DNA of 15,661 bases from Bacillota bacterium (GTDB taxonomy: Bacteria > Bacillota > Clostridia > Saccharofermentanales > UBA5734), in assembly GCA_023438965.1 (NCBI GenBank), contig JAEXPB010000508.1, positions 1-15,661 on the forward strand. Direction: 5' to 3'. Shown piece after piece: positions 1 to 7,302 of the stretch. Within the stretch, counting starts at the first letter, position 1. Each line of letters starts with the position of its first letter. A model generated the notes under the pieces. It made no database searches, had not been told where the DNA came from, and saw nothing but the letters and a program-made list of their open reading frames with translations. The position numbers and the translations under genes are program-made.

Positions 1-721
1 CGATGCGCCGGTCGTCGGCGGCGTTCAGCGGCGGACCGACCATGACGCAGACCGGCAGCGGTTTGCGCAGCTTGACGGCGACCACCGTGGCGTCATCGCC
101 GGGCTTCTGCATATAGAGGCTGTCGCAGGCGGCCAAAAGCCGGTGGGCGATGGCGATGGCCGAGATGTCCCGCGTGTAGCTCTGCTCGAGGTATTTGACG
201 ACATTCTCTTGCTGCCAGCCGAGATTCAGGAGCTTCCCGACGCCGGCATGGATCACGCCGTCGGAGAACATGGCCAGGATGTCGTTCTCCTGCATCTGGC
301 AGGAAGCCTGCCAGATCTGCTTGCCGGCGATCTCCACGCTGGTCTGTTCCAGCTGCAGCGGACGGCCGTTGGCCAGCAGCACCGCCTCCGGGCTGTCATA
401 CTGGACCAGGGACACCCGCCCTTCATAATCGATCCGCAGCACGCTGAAAGTCGAATAGGCAATGCCGCGCACCGCACAGACCGGCAGCGTGCTGGCGATC
501 GTCTCGACGCACTCGGTGATCGAAGCGCCGCCGCTCAGCATGGTGGAGAGGATCTTGCCGGTCAGCGTGGCCAGGATGTTGGCCTTGACCCCGCTGCCCA
601 GTCCGTCGGACAGCACGACGATCACATCCTGCGGGCCGCGGATGATCTCCACCCGGTCGCCGCAGAGCTCCTCGCCGGATTTACACAGGCTTTCGTGCGC
701 GATGTCGATGTGGCAGGTCAT
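1..721 (-). CDS. SpoIIE-family (PP2C-type) serine/threonine phosphatase, C-terminus off window
   Basis: Partial gene; 240 N-terminal residues are visible and the frame is still open at base 1. The fold is read from PP2C/SpoIIE metal-binding motifs: LSDGLGSG at residues 38-44 (Asp39-Gly40), MFSDGV at 151-156 (Asp154-Gly155) and GDDATVV at 208-214 (Asp209, Asp210). These Asp residues bind the Mn/Mg pair in this family. There is no signal peptide or membrane segment, so the protein should be cytoplasmic. The start is set by an ATGA overlap with the stop of the upstream sensory hydrogenase, which implies translational coupling. SpoIIE-type phosphatases usually dephosphorylate anti-sigma-factor antagonists or similar phosphoproteins. 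Beside a PAS-containing group C hydrogenase the likely role is output of an H2/redox signal; that role is inference. Relatives in such loci run to roughly 390 residues (from memory), so part of the C-terminus lies outside. Confidence 0.88.
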   Translation of the reverse strand, partial: MTCHIDIAHESLCKSGEELCGDRVEIIRGPQDVIVVLSDGLGSGVKANILATLTGKILSTMLSGGASITECVETIASTLPVCAVRGIAYSTFSVLRIDYEGRVSLVQYDSPEAVLLANGRPLQLEQTSVEIAGKQIWQASCQMQENDILAMFSDGVIHAGVGKLLNLGWQQENVVKYLEQSYTRDISAIAIAHRLLAACDSLYMQKPGDDATVVAVKLRKPLPVCVMVGPPLNAADDRRI

Positions 722-2424
722 CCGGCGTCACCTTCGTCGCTCATCGATTTCTTCAGCCGGGTCAGGGCCAGCTTGGTCTCGGCGGTTGTTTCGCCCAGCA
801 GGCTGGCAATCTCCTGGGCTACCCGCATCTGCTTCTCGATCACCTTCTGGGTAACGGCAATCGTGCTTTCGCGCATCTGCTTCTGGGCCAGCTCCTGGTT
901 GCAGATCGCCGTGATATCTTTGAGAATCAGGACTACCGCGCGATTCTGCGGCACACGGACGACGGTCTGCTCGACGACGATCCCGTAACGCGGGTAACTC
1001 TGCTGGGCGGTCCGGACCGCCGGGGCGGCGCCGGATGGCTCATCGTACATGTCGCAGGGCAGGAATTCCTCGATGTATTTCCCCAGCAAGGCGTCGGCAC
1101 TGGTTTTCAACATGGCGCAGGCGGCGGGGTTGACCTGCTGGATGGCCAGGCTCTCGTCCAGGGCGAAGATCGCGTTCGGCGAGACATCCAGGATGGTGTT
1201 GGACATCGACTCCGCCCGCTGGCGCATGTAGGGCAGGCACATCTGGGCTTCGGCCTTGCCGCGCAGGACGGCGACCGCCTTGTCACGGCAGGAGGCGTAG
1301 CCGCAGCCGCCGCAGTTGAGCTCATCGGCGGCCGTATATTTGCCGATCCGGGCCAGGGTGGCGCGGATGGCTTCTTCCGGCGGCGGGCTCTCCAGGGCGG
1401 AAAGGTCAAGGTACTGCCGGTGGATATGCACATCCGTGTCATCGGTCAGGTGATGGCGCGAGTCGTCCTGACCTTGCATGGCAGTGGCCAGCCGGTCGCG
1501 GGCATTGAAGAAGGAGACGTTCTTCAGGCTCGGGCCGCCGCTGCAGCCGCCTTCGCAGGCATTCATTTCGATGAAGTAATCACTCAGGTCGCCGGCCCGC
1601 ATGTCCTGCAGCGTCTTGACGCAGCGGTCCATGCCGTCGATCGAGATGCACTTGTATTTCTGGCGGACCGGCCGCGCCAGGGTCCGGATGATGCCGCCGG
1701 GCAGCGGGTAGAAGCGGGCGACCGGCTTTTTGAGGCCACGCTGTTCGGGGTCTTCTTCGGCGAAAGTCACGCCGGACTGGGCCATCATCTGCTCCAGTTC
1801 CTCAAAGGAGAGGGCGGCCGCCAGCACGCCGCCGTGCAGCGGATCGATGACGTCATGCTTCTTGGAAATGCAGGGGCCGATGAAGACCACCTTGATCCGG
1901 TTGGCGTAAATGGTCGTCATCGCCTGGGCATGGGCGATCACTGGCGGCGCGACCGGCGCCAGGTAATCAAGCAGGTCGGGGAAATATTTCTCAATCAGCA
2001 GCACGACGGTCGGGCAGGCCGAGGTGATGATGTTGCGCATTGTGCCCTGCTGGATCAGCGCCTCATATTGTTCGCTGACCTTGGCCGCGCCGACGGCGGT
2101 TTCCTCCAGGTGGGCGAAACCGAGTTTCTTGAGCGCCGCGCTCATCTGACCCAGGGAAATGCCCTTGAAATAGGCGCTGTACGAGGGGGCCAACGAGACA
2201 TAGACCTTGCTTTTGCCGGCCAGGAAGGAGCGAACCTTGCCGATGTCGCTGACAATTTCCTTGGCCTGCTGCGGACAGACGCTCAGGCAGTGGCCGCAGA
2301 GGACGCAGGCATTGTCGATGATCTGGGCCTGTTCGCGGCTGAAGGAGATCGACTTGACCGGGCATTCCCGGATGCATTTGTAGCAGTTACGGCAGTTGGC
2401 TTCCTTTAATTTGATGATGTTCAT
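718..2424 (-). CDS. hydS: Sensory [FeFe]-hydrogenase-like protein, group C (HydS type), with PAS domain
   Basis: The protein has 568 residues. Domains in order: two [4Fe-4S] ferredoxin motifs (Cys11/14/17/21 and Cys40/43/46/50); an H-cluster domain with L1 TSACP (134-138), L2 GPCISKK (183-189, Cys185) and L3 NACEGGC (288-294, Cys290 and Cys294); an Fe-S motif with Cys371/374/379 and Cys396; a PAS domain at about 406-500; and a C-terminal helical, probably coiled-coil tail (about 505-563). The four Cys expected to bind the H-cluster are present. In L1 the residue matching the proton-transfer Cys of catalytic enzymes (Cys299 in C. pasteurianum CpI) is Ala136, a substitution known in HydS-type sensors. 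A sensor role is therefore more likely than high turnover. The ATG at 2424 is chosen because it overlaps the upstream ferredoxin stop (ATGA) and begins directly with the ferredoxin domain; longer in-frame starts add unrelated sequence. The end overlaps the phosphatase start, again by ATGA. Confidence 0.9.
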   Translation of the reverse strand: MNIIKLKEANCRNCYKCIRECPVKSISFSREQAQIIDNACVLCGHCLSVCPQQAKEIVSDIGKVRSFLAGKSKVYVSLAPSYSAYFKGISLGQMSAALKKLGFAHLEETAVGAAKVSEQYEALIQQGTMRNIITSACPTVVLLIEKYFPDLLDYLAPVAPPVIAHAQAMTTIYANRIKVVFIGPCISKKHDVIDPLHGGVLAAALSFEELEQMMAQSGVTFAEEDPEQRGLKKPVARFYPLPGGIIRTLARPVRQKYKCISIDGMDRCVKTLQDMRAGDLSDYFIEMNACEGGCSGGPSLKNVSFFNARDRLATAMQGQDDSRHHLTDDTDVHIHRQYLDLSALESPPPEEAIRATLARIGKYTAADELNCGGCGYASCRDKAVAVLRGKAEAQMCLPYMRQRAESMSNTILDVSPNAIFALDESLAIQQVNPAACAMLKTSADALLGKYIEEFLPCDMYDEPSGAAPAVRTAQQSYPRYGIVVEQTVVRVPQNRAVVLILKDITAICNQELAQKQMRESTIAVTQKVIEKQMRVAQEIASLLGETTAETKLALTRLKKSMSDEGDAG

Positions 2425-2672
2425 GATTCGACCTGTCCTAAAACTTTCCCGGCAAACACCGCATCCAGGTTGGCTGCTGTCACGCCGGTCACTTTCTCGC
2501 CGTTCACGGTCAGGCAGACGCCGTCGCGGCATTCGCCCATGCAGAAGCTGGCCTTGAGCCGGATTTCCTTTTCCAGCCGGCGCTGCCGGATCAGGTCCTG
2601 CAGCTGGCGGATGATCAGGGCTGAACCCCGGATATGGCAGGAACTGCCGACGCAGACCTGAATTTCGAGCAT
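2421..2672 (-). CDS. Small thioredoxin-like [2Fe-2S] ferredoxin (NuoE C-terminal type)
   Basis: An 83-residue protein made only of the thioredoxin-like [2Fe-2S] domain found at the C-terminus of NuoE. The ligand pattern is CVGSSC (Cys7, Cys12) followed by CMGEC (Cys44, Cys48); Cys53 is an extra cysteine. It lacks the helical N-terminal region of full NuoE subunits. The start is supported by GGAGG seven bases upstream. It is the first gene of the sensor unit (ferredoxin, HydS-like, phosphatase) and overlaps the next gene by ATGA. It probably carries electrons to or from the sensory hydrogenase, but the partner is inferred from position only. It is a clear paralogue of the ferredoxin at 2749-2994. 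Confidence 0.88.
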   Translation of the reverse strand: MLEIQVCVGSSCHIRGSALIIRQLQDLIRQRRLEKEIRLKASFCMGECRDGVCLTVNGEKVTGVTAANLDAVFAGKVLGQVES

Positions 2673-2685
2673 GAAGGGAGCCTCC

Positions 2686-2700
2686 TTACCGTATTAATAA
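2686..2700 (-). promoter_or_regulatory. Operator-like motif TTATTAATACGGTAA before the sensor unit
   Basis: Read on the minus strand this is an exact copy of the 15-bp motif at 7195-7209. It begins ten bases after the -10 box and touches the GGAGG ribosome site, so a bound protein could act as a roadblock or the site could affect translation. Confidence 0.65.
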
Positions 2701-2709
2701 TGACATTTC

Positions 2710-2739
2710 ATTATAACGCGGTGCGGAGCCTGCCGGCAA
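2710..2739 (-). promoter_or_regulatory. Predicted sigma-A promoter of the ferredoxin-HydS-phosphatase unit
   Basis: On the minus strand TTGCCG (2734-2739) and TATAAT (2710-2715) are separated by 18 bases. It lies in the 76-base gap between the two small ferredoxin genes. Its -35 sequence and spacing closely match the hydCBA promoter. The 15-bp shared motif sits just downstream, between the -10 box and the ribosome site. Confidence 0.7.
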
Positions 2740-2748
2740 TGGATCAAT

Positions 2749-2994
2749 TCAAGATTCGTTCACCTGCACAATGTTGTGGAAAAATTCGTCGACGTCGGCG
2801 CAGGATACCGAATAGACCGCCGCGTCGCCGATCTGGACCGCCACGGCGTCGACGCAGTGGCCGAGGCAGAAGACGGCCTTGATTTCGACCCGGTCGCTCA
2901 GGCTATGCTGCTCAACCAGCTCCAGCAGACGGCTGATGACCGGATAGCTGCCTTTCAGGTGGCAGGCGCTGCCGATACAGACTTTGATGATCAT
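2749..2994 (-). CDS. Small thioredoxin-like [2Fe-2S] ferredoxin, paralogue
   Basis: An 81-residue protein with the same single-domain plan as its downstream neighbour: CIGSAC (Cys6, Cys11) and CLGHC (Cys43, Cys47), a CxxxxC...CxxxC [2Fe-2S] set of thioredoxin-like type. A strong AAGGAGG ribosome site precedes the ATG. It follows hydA by 21 bases with no visible terminator, so it is probably the last gene of the hydCBA unit; readthrough into the next unit is possible. It may be an accessory electron carrier of the hydrogenase. No partner can be proved from sequence. Confidence 0.88.
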   Translation of the reverse strand: MIIKVCIGSACHLKGSYPVISRLLELVEQHSLSDRVEIKAVFCLGHCVDAVAVQIGDAAVYSVSCADVDEFFHNIVQVNES

Positions 2995-3015
2995 GGGTCC
3001 AACCTCCTTGCCCAG

Positions 3016-4713
3016 TCAGGGGCGATGCAGCAGCTTATGGACTCTGCCCTTTAAAATGCCGCCGTAAAGCGCCAGGATCATCGGATTCTCTTCCGAACGC
3101 TTGATCTGGGCGGCCAGATCGGCATTGTAGACGCCTTCAGCCCGCAGCCGCCGGCCGGCCAAGCCGGTCAGGCCGGGGGTCAGGGGCTGGCCGCCACCGC
3201 CGACGCAGCCGTTGGGGCAGGCCATGACCTCGACGAAATCATACTGACCGTCGCCGGCCTGCAGCCGGTCGATCAGGCCGGCGGCATTCCGCAGGCCGCT
3301 GACGACCGCCAGGCGCAGGGTCCGGCCGTCCAGTTCGATGGTGGCTTCCTTGACGCCGGCCAGGCCGCGGATGCCGGTGAAGCTGATAGCCTTGAGCGAT
3401 TGGGCCGAACGGTCGCCGGTCAGCCGCCGCAGCACGGCCTCGGTCACGCCGCCGGTGACGCCGAAGAGCACGCCGGCGCCGGAGGCCAGGCCGAAGGGCA
3501 TATCCGGCGCCTCGGCTTCCAGTTCGGCAAATTCGATGCCGGCGGCGCGGATCATCGCAATCAACTCCTGGGTCGTGATCACCGCATCGACATCCGGCTG
3601 ATCCTCGGTCCGGCTGTCCGGGCGCGCTGCTTCGGCCTTTTTGGCCGTGCAGGGCATGATCGAGACCATGGCGGTCCGCCGCGGGTCGGTGGCCTGCGCC
3701 TGGCGGTAATGCTCCTTGACCAAGGCGGCGAACATTTGCTGCGGCGACCGGCAGCTGGAGAGATGGCTGGCGAGGGATGGGTATTTCTCCGCGCAGAAGC
3801 GAAACCAGGCCGGACAGCAGGAGGTGAAGAGCGGCAGATCGTCCGTGCTGCCGCTGGCCAGTCGATCAGCCAGCTCGCGGGATTCCTCCATGACCGTCAG
3901 ATCGGCGCCCAGCGCCGTGTCGTAAATTTCGTCGAAGCCCAGCCGCCGCAGCGCCGCCACGATTTTGCCCAGCGCATTTTCGCCGCGGGGCAGGCCGAAC
4001 GCCTCGCCGATGGCCACCCGGACCGCCGGCGCCAGCTGGGCAACGACCCTTTTCTGCGGATCCGCGAGCAAGTCCCAAACTTCCTGCGTCTGGAAGCGGA
4101 TGGTGATGGCGCCGGTCGGGCAGACGGCGCGGCATTGGCCGCAGCCGACGCAGGCGGTGTCGGCCAGCTGGCGGTTGAAGGCCGGCATGACCTGCATCCG
4201 TGAGCCGCGATAGGCAAAATCAAGAATGCCCATGCCCTGGATTTCCGAACACATGCGCACACAGTCGCCGCAGAGGATGCATTTGTTCGGGTCGCGCACG
4301 ATGCAGAGCGAAGAGCGGTCCGGCTCGTGCGGCGGGCGGCTGTTCGGGAAACGGACCTGCTTGATACCGAAGCGGGAGGCCAGATCCTGCAGCGTGCAGT
4401 GGCCGTTCTTGTCGCAGGTCGTGCAGTCGCGGCAATGCGCGGCCAGCAGGAGCTCGAGGATCATCTTGCGGTGCTTCTGCAGGCGGGGCGTATTGGTGTA
4501 GATCACCATGCCATCGCGCGGCTGCTCGGAGCAGGAGGCGACGATGTCGCCGCGCTCGGTCTCGACGACGCACATCCGGCAGGCGCCATAGGTGGACAGT
4601 TCCGAATGGTAGCAGAAGGTCGGCAGGTTGATCCCGGCTTTGCGGATTACCGCCAGGATGTTCTTCTCGTCTTCGATCGGTATGCGCTGCTTGTCAATCA
4701 TCATGTAGGCCAT
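3016..4713 (-). CDS. hydA: [FeFe]-hydrogenase catalytic subunit HydA (trimeric NADH/ferredoxin-linked type)
   Basis: The protein has 565 residues with the full modular plan of catalytic [FeFe]-hydrogenases. An N-terminal [2Fe-2S] domain has Cys34/45/48/61. A His-Cys3 [4Fe-4S] site uses His93 and Cys97/100/106. Two [4Fe-4S] sets follow (Cys145/148/151/155 and Cys188/191/194/198). The H-cluster motifs are L1 TSCCPAW (Cys299, Cys300), L2 MPCTAKK (Cys355) and L3 VMACPNGC (Cys499, Cys503), then a small-subunit-like tail from about 525. By my count the H-cluster cysteines fall at the same numbers as in C. pasteurianum CpI, so no catalytic residue appears lost. The ATG at 4713 is chosen for its GGGAG ribosome site and because it starts the [2Fe-2S] domain; the longer frame back to 5079 only shadows hydB. 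With NuoF- and NuoE-like partners upstream, it should belong to a cytoplasmic HydABC complex coupling H2 to NAD(H) and ferredoxin, probably by electron bifurcation. Confidence 0.95.
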   Translation of the reverse strand: MAYMMIDKQRIPIEDEKNILAVIRKAGINLPTFCYHSELSTYGACRMCVVETERGDIVASCSEQPRDGMVIYTNTPRLQKHRKMILELLLAAHCRDCTTCDKNGHCTLQDLASRFGIKQVRFPNSRPPHEPDRSSLCIVRDPNKCILCGDCVRMCSEIQGMGILDFAYRGSRMQVMPAFNRQLADTACVGCGQCRAVCPTGAITIRFQTQEVWDLLADPQKRVVAQLAPAVRVAIGEAFGLPRGENALGKIVAALRRLGFDEIYDTALGADLTVMEESRELADRLASGSTDDLPLFTSCCPAWFRFCAEKYPSLASHLSSCRSPQQMFAALVKEHYRQAQATDPRRTAMVSIMPCTAKKAEAARPDSRTEDQPDVDAVITTQELIAMIRAAGIEFAELEAEAPDMPFGLASGAGVLFGVTGGVTEAVLRRLTGDRSAQSLKAISFTGIRGLAGVKEATIELDGRTLRLAVVSGLRNAAGLIDRLQAGDGQYDFVEVMACPNGCVGGGGQPLTPGLTGLAGRRLRAEGVYNADLAAQIKRSEENPMILALYGGILKGRVHKLLHRP

Positions 4714-4738
4714 GGTTATTCTCCCTTGCTTCTGCGGC

Positions 4739-6604
4739 TCATTCGGCCGTGATGGCGCCGAAGGGGCAAGCCCCCTGGCAGGCGCCGCATTTAACGCAGC
4801 GCGCCGGGTCGATGCTGAACGGCGATTTGACCTGGCCTTGAATAGCCTTGGCCGGGCAAATGCGCGCACACTTGGCGCAGCCCTTGCAGCGCTCCGAGTC
4901 AATCCGGTAAATCCGGAGCCCCGAGCAGACGCCAGCCGGACAGCGCTTATCGGTGACGTGGGCCAGGTATTCATCCCGGAAAAAGCGCATTGTGCTGACC
5001 ACCGGCAGGGCGGCAGACTTGCCCAGACCGCACAGGGCGGTCTGGGTGATCGTGTCCGCCAGTTCGGCCAGCAAATCAAGGTCGGACAGTTCGCCCTGAC
5101 CGTCGACGATCCGCTGCAGGATCTCCAGCATCCGTTTTGTGCCTTCGCGGCAGGGCACGCATTTGCCGCAGCTTTCGTTCTGCGTGAAATTCATGAAAAA
5201 GCGTGCGACTTCCACCATGCAGGTTTGCCGGTCCATCACCACCAGTCCGCCGGACCCGATCATGGCGCCGACATTTTTCAGGGAGTCGAAATCCAGCGGC
5301 AGATCCAGGTGTTCGCCGGTCAGGCAACCGCCGGATGGTCCGCCGATTTGCACGGCCTTGAAGCCGGCGCCGTTCCGGACACCGCCGCCGATGTCGAAAA
5401 TGATCTCGCGCAGCGTCGTGCCCATCGGCTCTTCGATCAAGCCGGTGCGGCTGACGTTGCCGGTCAGGGCGAAGGCCTTGGTACCCGGGCTTTTCGCCGT
5501 GCCGGACTGCCGGAACCAATCGGCGCCGTGGCCGATGATCATCGGCACGTTGGCAAAGGTCTCGACATTGTTCAGGACAGTCGGCTTTTCCCAGAGGCCC
5601 TGCTCGACGGTGCGCGGCGGCTTGACGCGGGGCATGCCGCGCTTGCCTTCGATTGAGGCGGTCAAGGCGCTGCCCTCGCCGCAGACAAAGGCGCCGGCGC
5701 CCTGGCTGATCCGCAGCTGGAAGCTGAAGCCCGAGCCGAGGATGTCCGGACCGAGCAGACCGCAGTACTCGGCCTGGGCGATGGCGGTGCGCAGACGCTC
5801 GACCGCCAGCGGATATTCCGCCCGGACATAGATGTAGCCTTCGGCGGCGCCGACGGCATAGGCTGCGATCAGCATGCCCTCGATCATCTTATGCGGATCG
5901 CCTTCCATGACGCTGCGGTCCATGAACGCACCCGGGTCGCCTTCGTCGCCGTTGCAGACGACATAGCGGACCGGTTCGGTCTGGCGGGCGACCTGGGCCC
6001 ACTTTTTACCGGCCGGAAAGCCGCCGCCGCCCCGGCCGCGCAGTCCGGAAGCGATAATTTCGGCGATGACGCCGGCCGGCGTCATTTCGAACAGCGCCTT
6101 CTCCAGCGCGGCATAACCGTCGACCGCCAGGTATTCGTCGATACTTTCGGCGTCGATGTGGCCGCAGTTTTGCAGGACCTGCCGGGTCTGCCTGCGATAA
6201 AAGGGGATCTCCTCCTGCGTCGGGTAGACTGCGCCGTACTCCTGGTAAAGCAGGCGGCTGACCGCCTCGCCCGCCAGGGTCCGGGCGAAGATCCCGGCGC
6301 AGTCTTCGGGCTGGACCTTTACATACAGGTAGCCGTACGGCTCCACCCGCACCAGGGGACCCATTTCGCAAAAGCCGTGGCAGCCGCTTTTCTTGACGCC
6401 GGCATGGGCGATCTCGGCGCCCAGCTCAACGTTGATCCGGTCGTGTTAGGCCGCCAATTGCCGGAAATTCTCGTAGATGGCCAGCGAACCGCCGGCGATA
6501 CAACCGGTGCCGGCGCAGACCAGGATCCGGCAGATGTCGCGAGTGACCTGCTTGCGGGCGATTTGCCGCATCCCGGCTAATTCAAAACGATTCTGGATTT
6601 TCAT
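4739..6604 (-). CDS. hydB: HydB / NuoF-like flavoprotein subunit, interrupted by an in-frame TAA at codon 53
   Basis: The full frame has 622 codons, stop included. The N-terminal thioredoxin-like [2Fe-2S] domain has CAGTGC (Cys30, Cys35) and GCHGFC (Cys75, Cys79). An FMN/NADH-binding NuoF core follows, with GRGGGGFPAGKKW at about 190-202 and GEGSALTASIEG at about 309-320. The [4Fe-4S] site is ESCGKCVPC (Cys479/482/485) plus Cys525, and two C-terminal ferredoxin motifs use Cys573/576/579/583 and 603/606/609/613. The ATG at 6604 overlaps the hydC stop as ATGA. Codon 53 is TAA, yet both sides match the family in one frame, so no frameshift is involved. The uninterrupted part from the next ATG (6364, codon 81) encodes 541 residues without the first Fe-S domain, and no ribosome site precedes that ATG. 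The locus is either a fresh nonsense mutant, a sequence error or a truncated but partly working subunit. NADH oxidation and bifurcation are assigned from family knowledge. Confidence 0.88.
6446..6448 (-). other. In-frame TAA stop inside hydB
   Basis: Reading hydB from its ATG at 6604, codon 53 is TAA, after an Ala-Ala pair and before His-Asp-Arg. It lies between the two cysteine pairs of the N-terminal [2Fe-2S] domain. One base change from GAA or CAA would give it. TAA ends the aldolase gene at 9699 normally, so the codon does not look reassigned here. Confidence 0.9.
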
Positions 6605-7077
6605 GGCTGTTCACCCCTCAGCTGTTCGATCAGCGCCGCGGCCGCGTCGGGCGTCATGGCCGGATAAACCTTGTCGTTGATGGTCAGGACCGGCGCCAAA
6701 CCGCAGGCGCCCAGGCAGGAGACGGTTTCCAGCGTAAAGAGCTGGTCGTCGGTGGTGTGTTTCTGGCCGCTGAGCCCCAGCTCGCGGCGCAGACGGTCCA
6801 GGATCGGTATCGACCGGCGGACATGGCAGGCCGTGCCGTCGCAGATCCGGATGATATAGCGGCCTTTGGGCTCGAAGGAGAAGTTCTCGTAGAAGGTGGC
6901 CACGCTGAAGGCATGCGCCTCACTGACGCCGATCCGGGCGGCGACATGGCTGAGCAGCTCGCCGGGCAGATAGCGGTAGATTTTCTGGATGTCCTGGATG
7001 ATCGGGATCAGGGCATTGGGTTGGCATCCGTGCTGCTGGACCACGTCGTCCGCTCGCTGATAATCGAGGTTATCCAT
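6601..7077 (-). CDS. hydC: HydC / NuoE-like [2Fe-2S] subunit of the hydrogenase complex
   Basis: The protein has 158 residues, the usual NuoE length. A helical N-terminal region (about 1-70, with the IQKIYRYLP and ATFYENFSF stretches typical of NuoE) is followed by a thioredoxin-like domain binding [2Fe-2S] through Cys79 and Cys84 (CDGTAC) and Cys121 and Cys125 (CLGAC). The start is supported by AAAGGAGG nine bases upstream. It is the first gene of the hydCBA unit, and its stop overlaps the hydB start as ATGA. In HydABC enzymes this subunit sits on the flavin subunit and helps in NADH electron transfer. Its [2Fe-2S] ligands are intact. Confidence 0.94.
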   Translation of the reverse strand: MDNLDYQRADDVVQQHGCQPNALIPIIQDIQKIYRYLPGELLSHVAARIGVSEAHAFSVATFYENFSFEPKGRYIIRICDGTACHVRRSIPILDRLRRELGLSGQKHTTDDQLFTLETVSCLGACGLAPVLTINDKVYPAMTPDAAAALIEQLRGEQP

Positions 7078-7121
7078 GTTCTGGCCTCCTTTAGCTTGGC
7101 CGGGGATTCCCGGTCGAGGCC

Positions 7122-7151
7122 ATTATAAGTACGGTAATTCCGACGGGGCAA
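7122..7151 (-). promoter_or_regulatory. Predicted sigma-A promoter of hydCBA
   Basis: On the minus strand TTGCCC (7146-7151) and TATAAT (7122-7127) are separated by 18 bases, about 45 bases before hydC. The TTACCGTA operator-like motif lies inside the spacer, where a bound protein would block polymerase. Confidence 0.7.
7130..7137 (+). promoter_or_regulatory. Core motif TACGGTAA inside the hydCBA promoter spacer
   Basis: Exact copy of the 8-bp core of the longer motif, placed between the -35 and -10 boxes of the hydCBA promoter. Confidence 0.5.
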
Positions 7152-7194
7152 ACAGAAGATGCCGGCGGTCCGAACGGTCGGCATGATTTGTATA

Positions 7195-7209
7195 TTATTA
7201 ATACGGTAA
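7195..7209 (+). promoter_or_regulatory. Operator-like motif TTATTAATACGGTAA in the hyd/adh divergent region
   Basis: This 15-bp sequence is identical, in inverted orientation on the plus strand, to the one at 2686-2700. It ends in the TACGGTAA core. It lies between the divergent hydCBA and adh promoters. The regulator is unknown. Confidence 0.65.
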
Positions 7210-7230
7210 AACATAAAACCATATTTTAAA

Positions 7231-7238
7231 TACGGTTG
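7231..7238 (+). promoter_or_regulatory. Degenerate core motif TACGGTTG upstream of the adh promoter
   Basis: Six of eight bases match TACGGTAA, with an AAA-rich left flank like the other copies. It begins 29 bases after the core of the 7195-7209 copy. Weak on its own; listed because of the cluster. Confidence 0.35.
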
Positions 7239-7273
7239 GCCGTTTTCCCGCCAGCGACCGGCAGAGATTATGT

Positions 7274-7302
7274 TTGCCGCGCCGGCTGCCAGCTCCTACA
7301 AT
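7274..7302 (+). promoter_or_regulatory. Predicted sigma-A promoter of the alcohol dehydrogenase gene
   Basis: TTGCCG (7274-7279) and TACAAT (7297-7302) are separated by 17 bases, leaving a leader of roughly 35-40 bases before the ATG at 7346. TACGGTTG and TTATTAATACGGTAA lie 36 and 65 bases upstream of the -35 box. Confidence 0.6.

Noticed and set aside
1420..2409. Plus-strand open frame opposite the sensory hydrogenase, and similar long plus-strand frames at 143-988, 3400-4203, 4712-5656 and 8648-9823
   Set aside because: All lie antisense to genes with clear Fe-S, flavin, phosphatase or Asp-box motifs. Their translations are low-complexity Arg/Gly/Ala/Asp mixtures without family features.
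2673..2748. Terminator between the two small ferredoxin genes
   Set aside because: The GC-rich stretch (TGCCGGCAGGCTCCGC) forms no stem of useful length and no T-tract follows. Readthrough from hydCBA into the sensor unit therefore remains possible.
4714..5079. N-terminal extension of HydA by 122 residues
   Set aside because: The extension is rich in Arg, Ser and Pro, overlaps hydB and precedes a better start with a ribosome site directly before the [2Fe-2S] domain.
6446..6448. TAA read as a sense codon (altered genetic code)
   Set aside because: TAA terminates the aldolase gene at 9699 at the expected family length, and no second in-frame TAA was seen in any gene of the window.
7195..7209. 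Rex (redox-sensing repressor) operator
   Set aside because: Rex sites in Bacillota are inverted TTGTTAA/TTAACAA halves. The motif here has a TACGGTAA core and lacks the TTGT/ACAA ends.
7195..7222. Alternative adh promoter made from TTAATA and TATTTT
   Set aside because: Both boxes match only four of six consensus bases. The TTGCCG-17-TACAAT pair at 7274-7302 fits better and gives a normal leader length.
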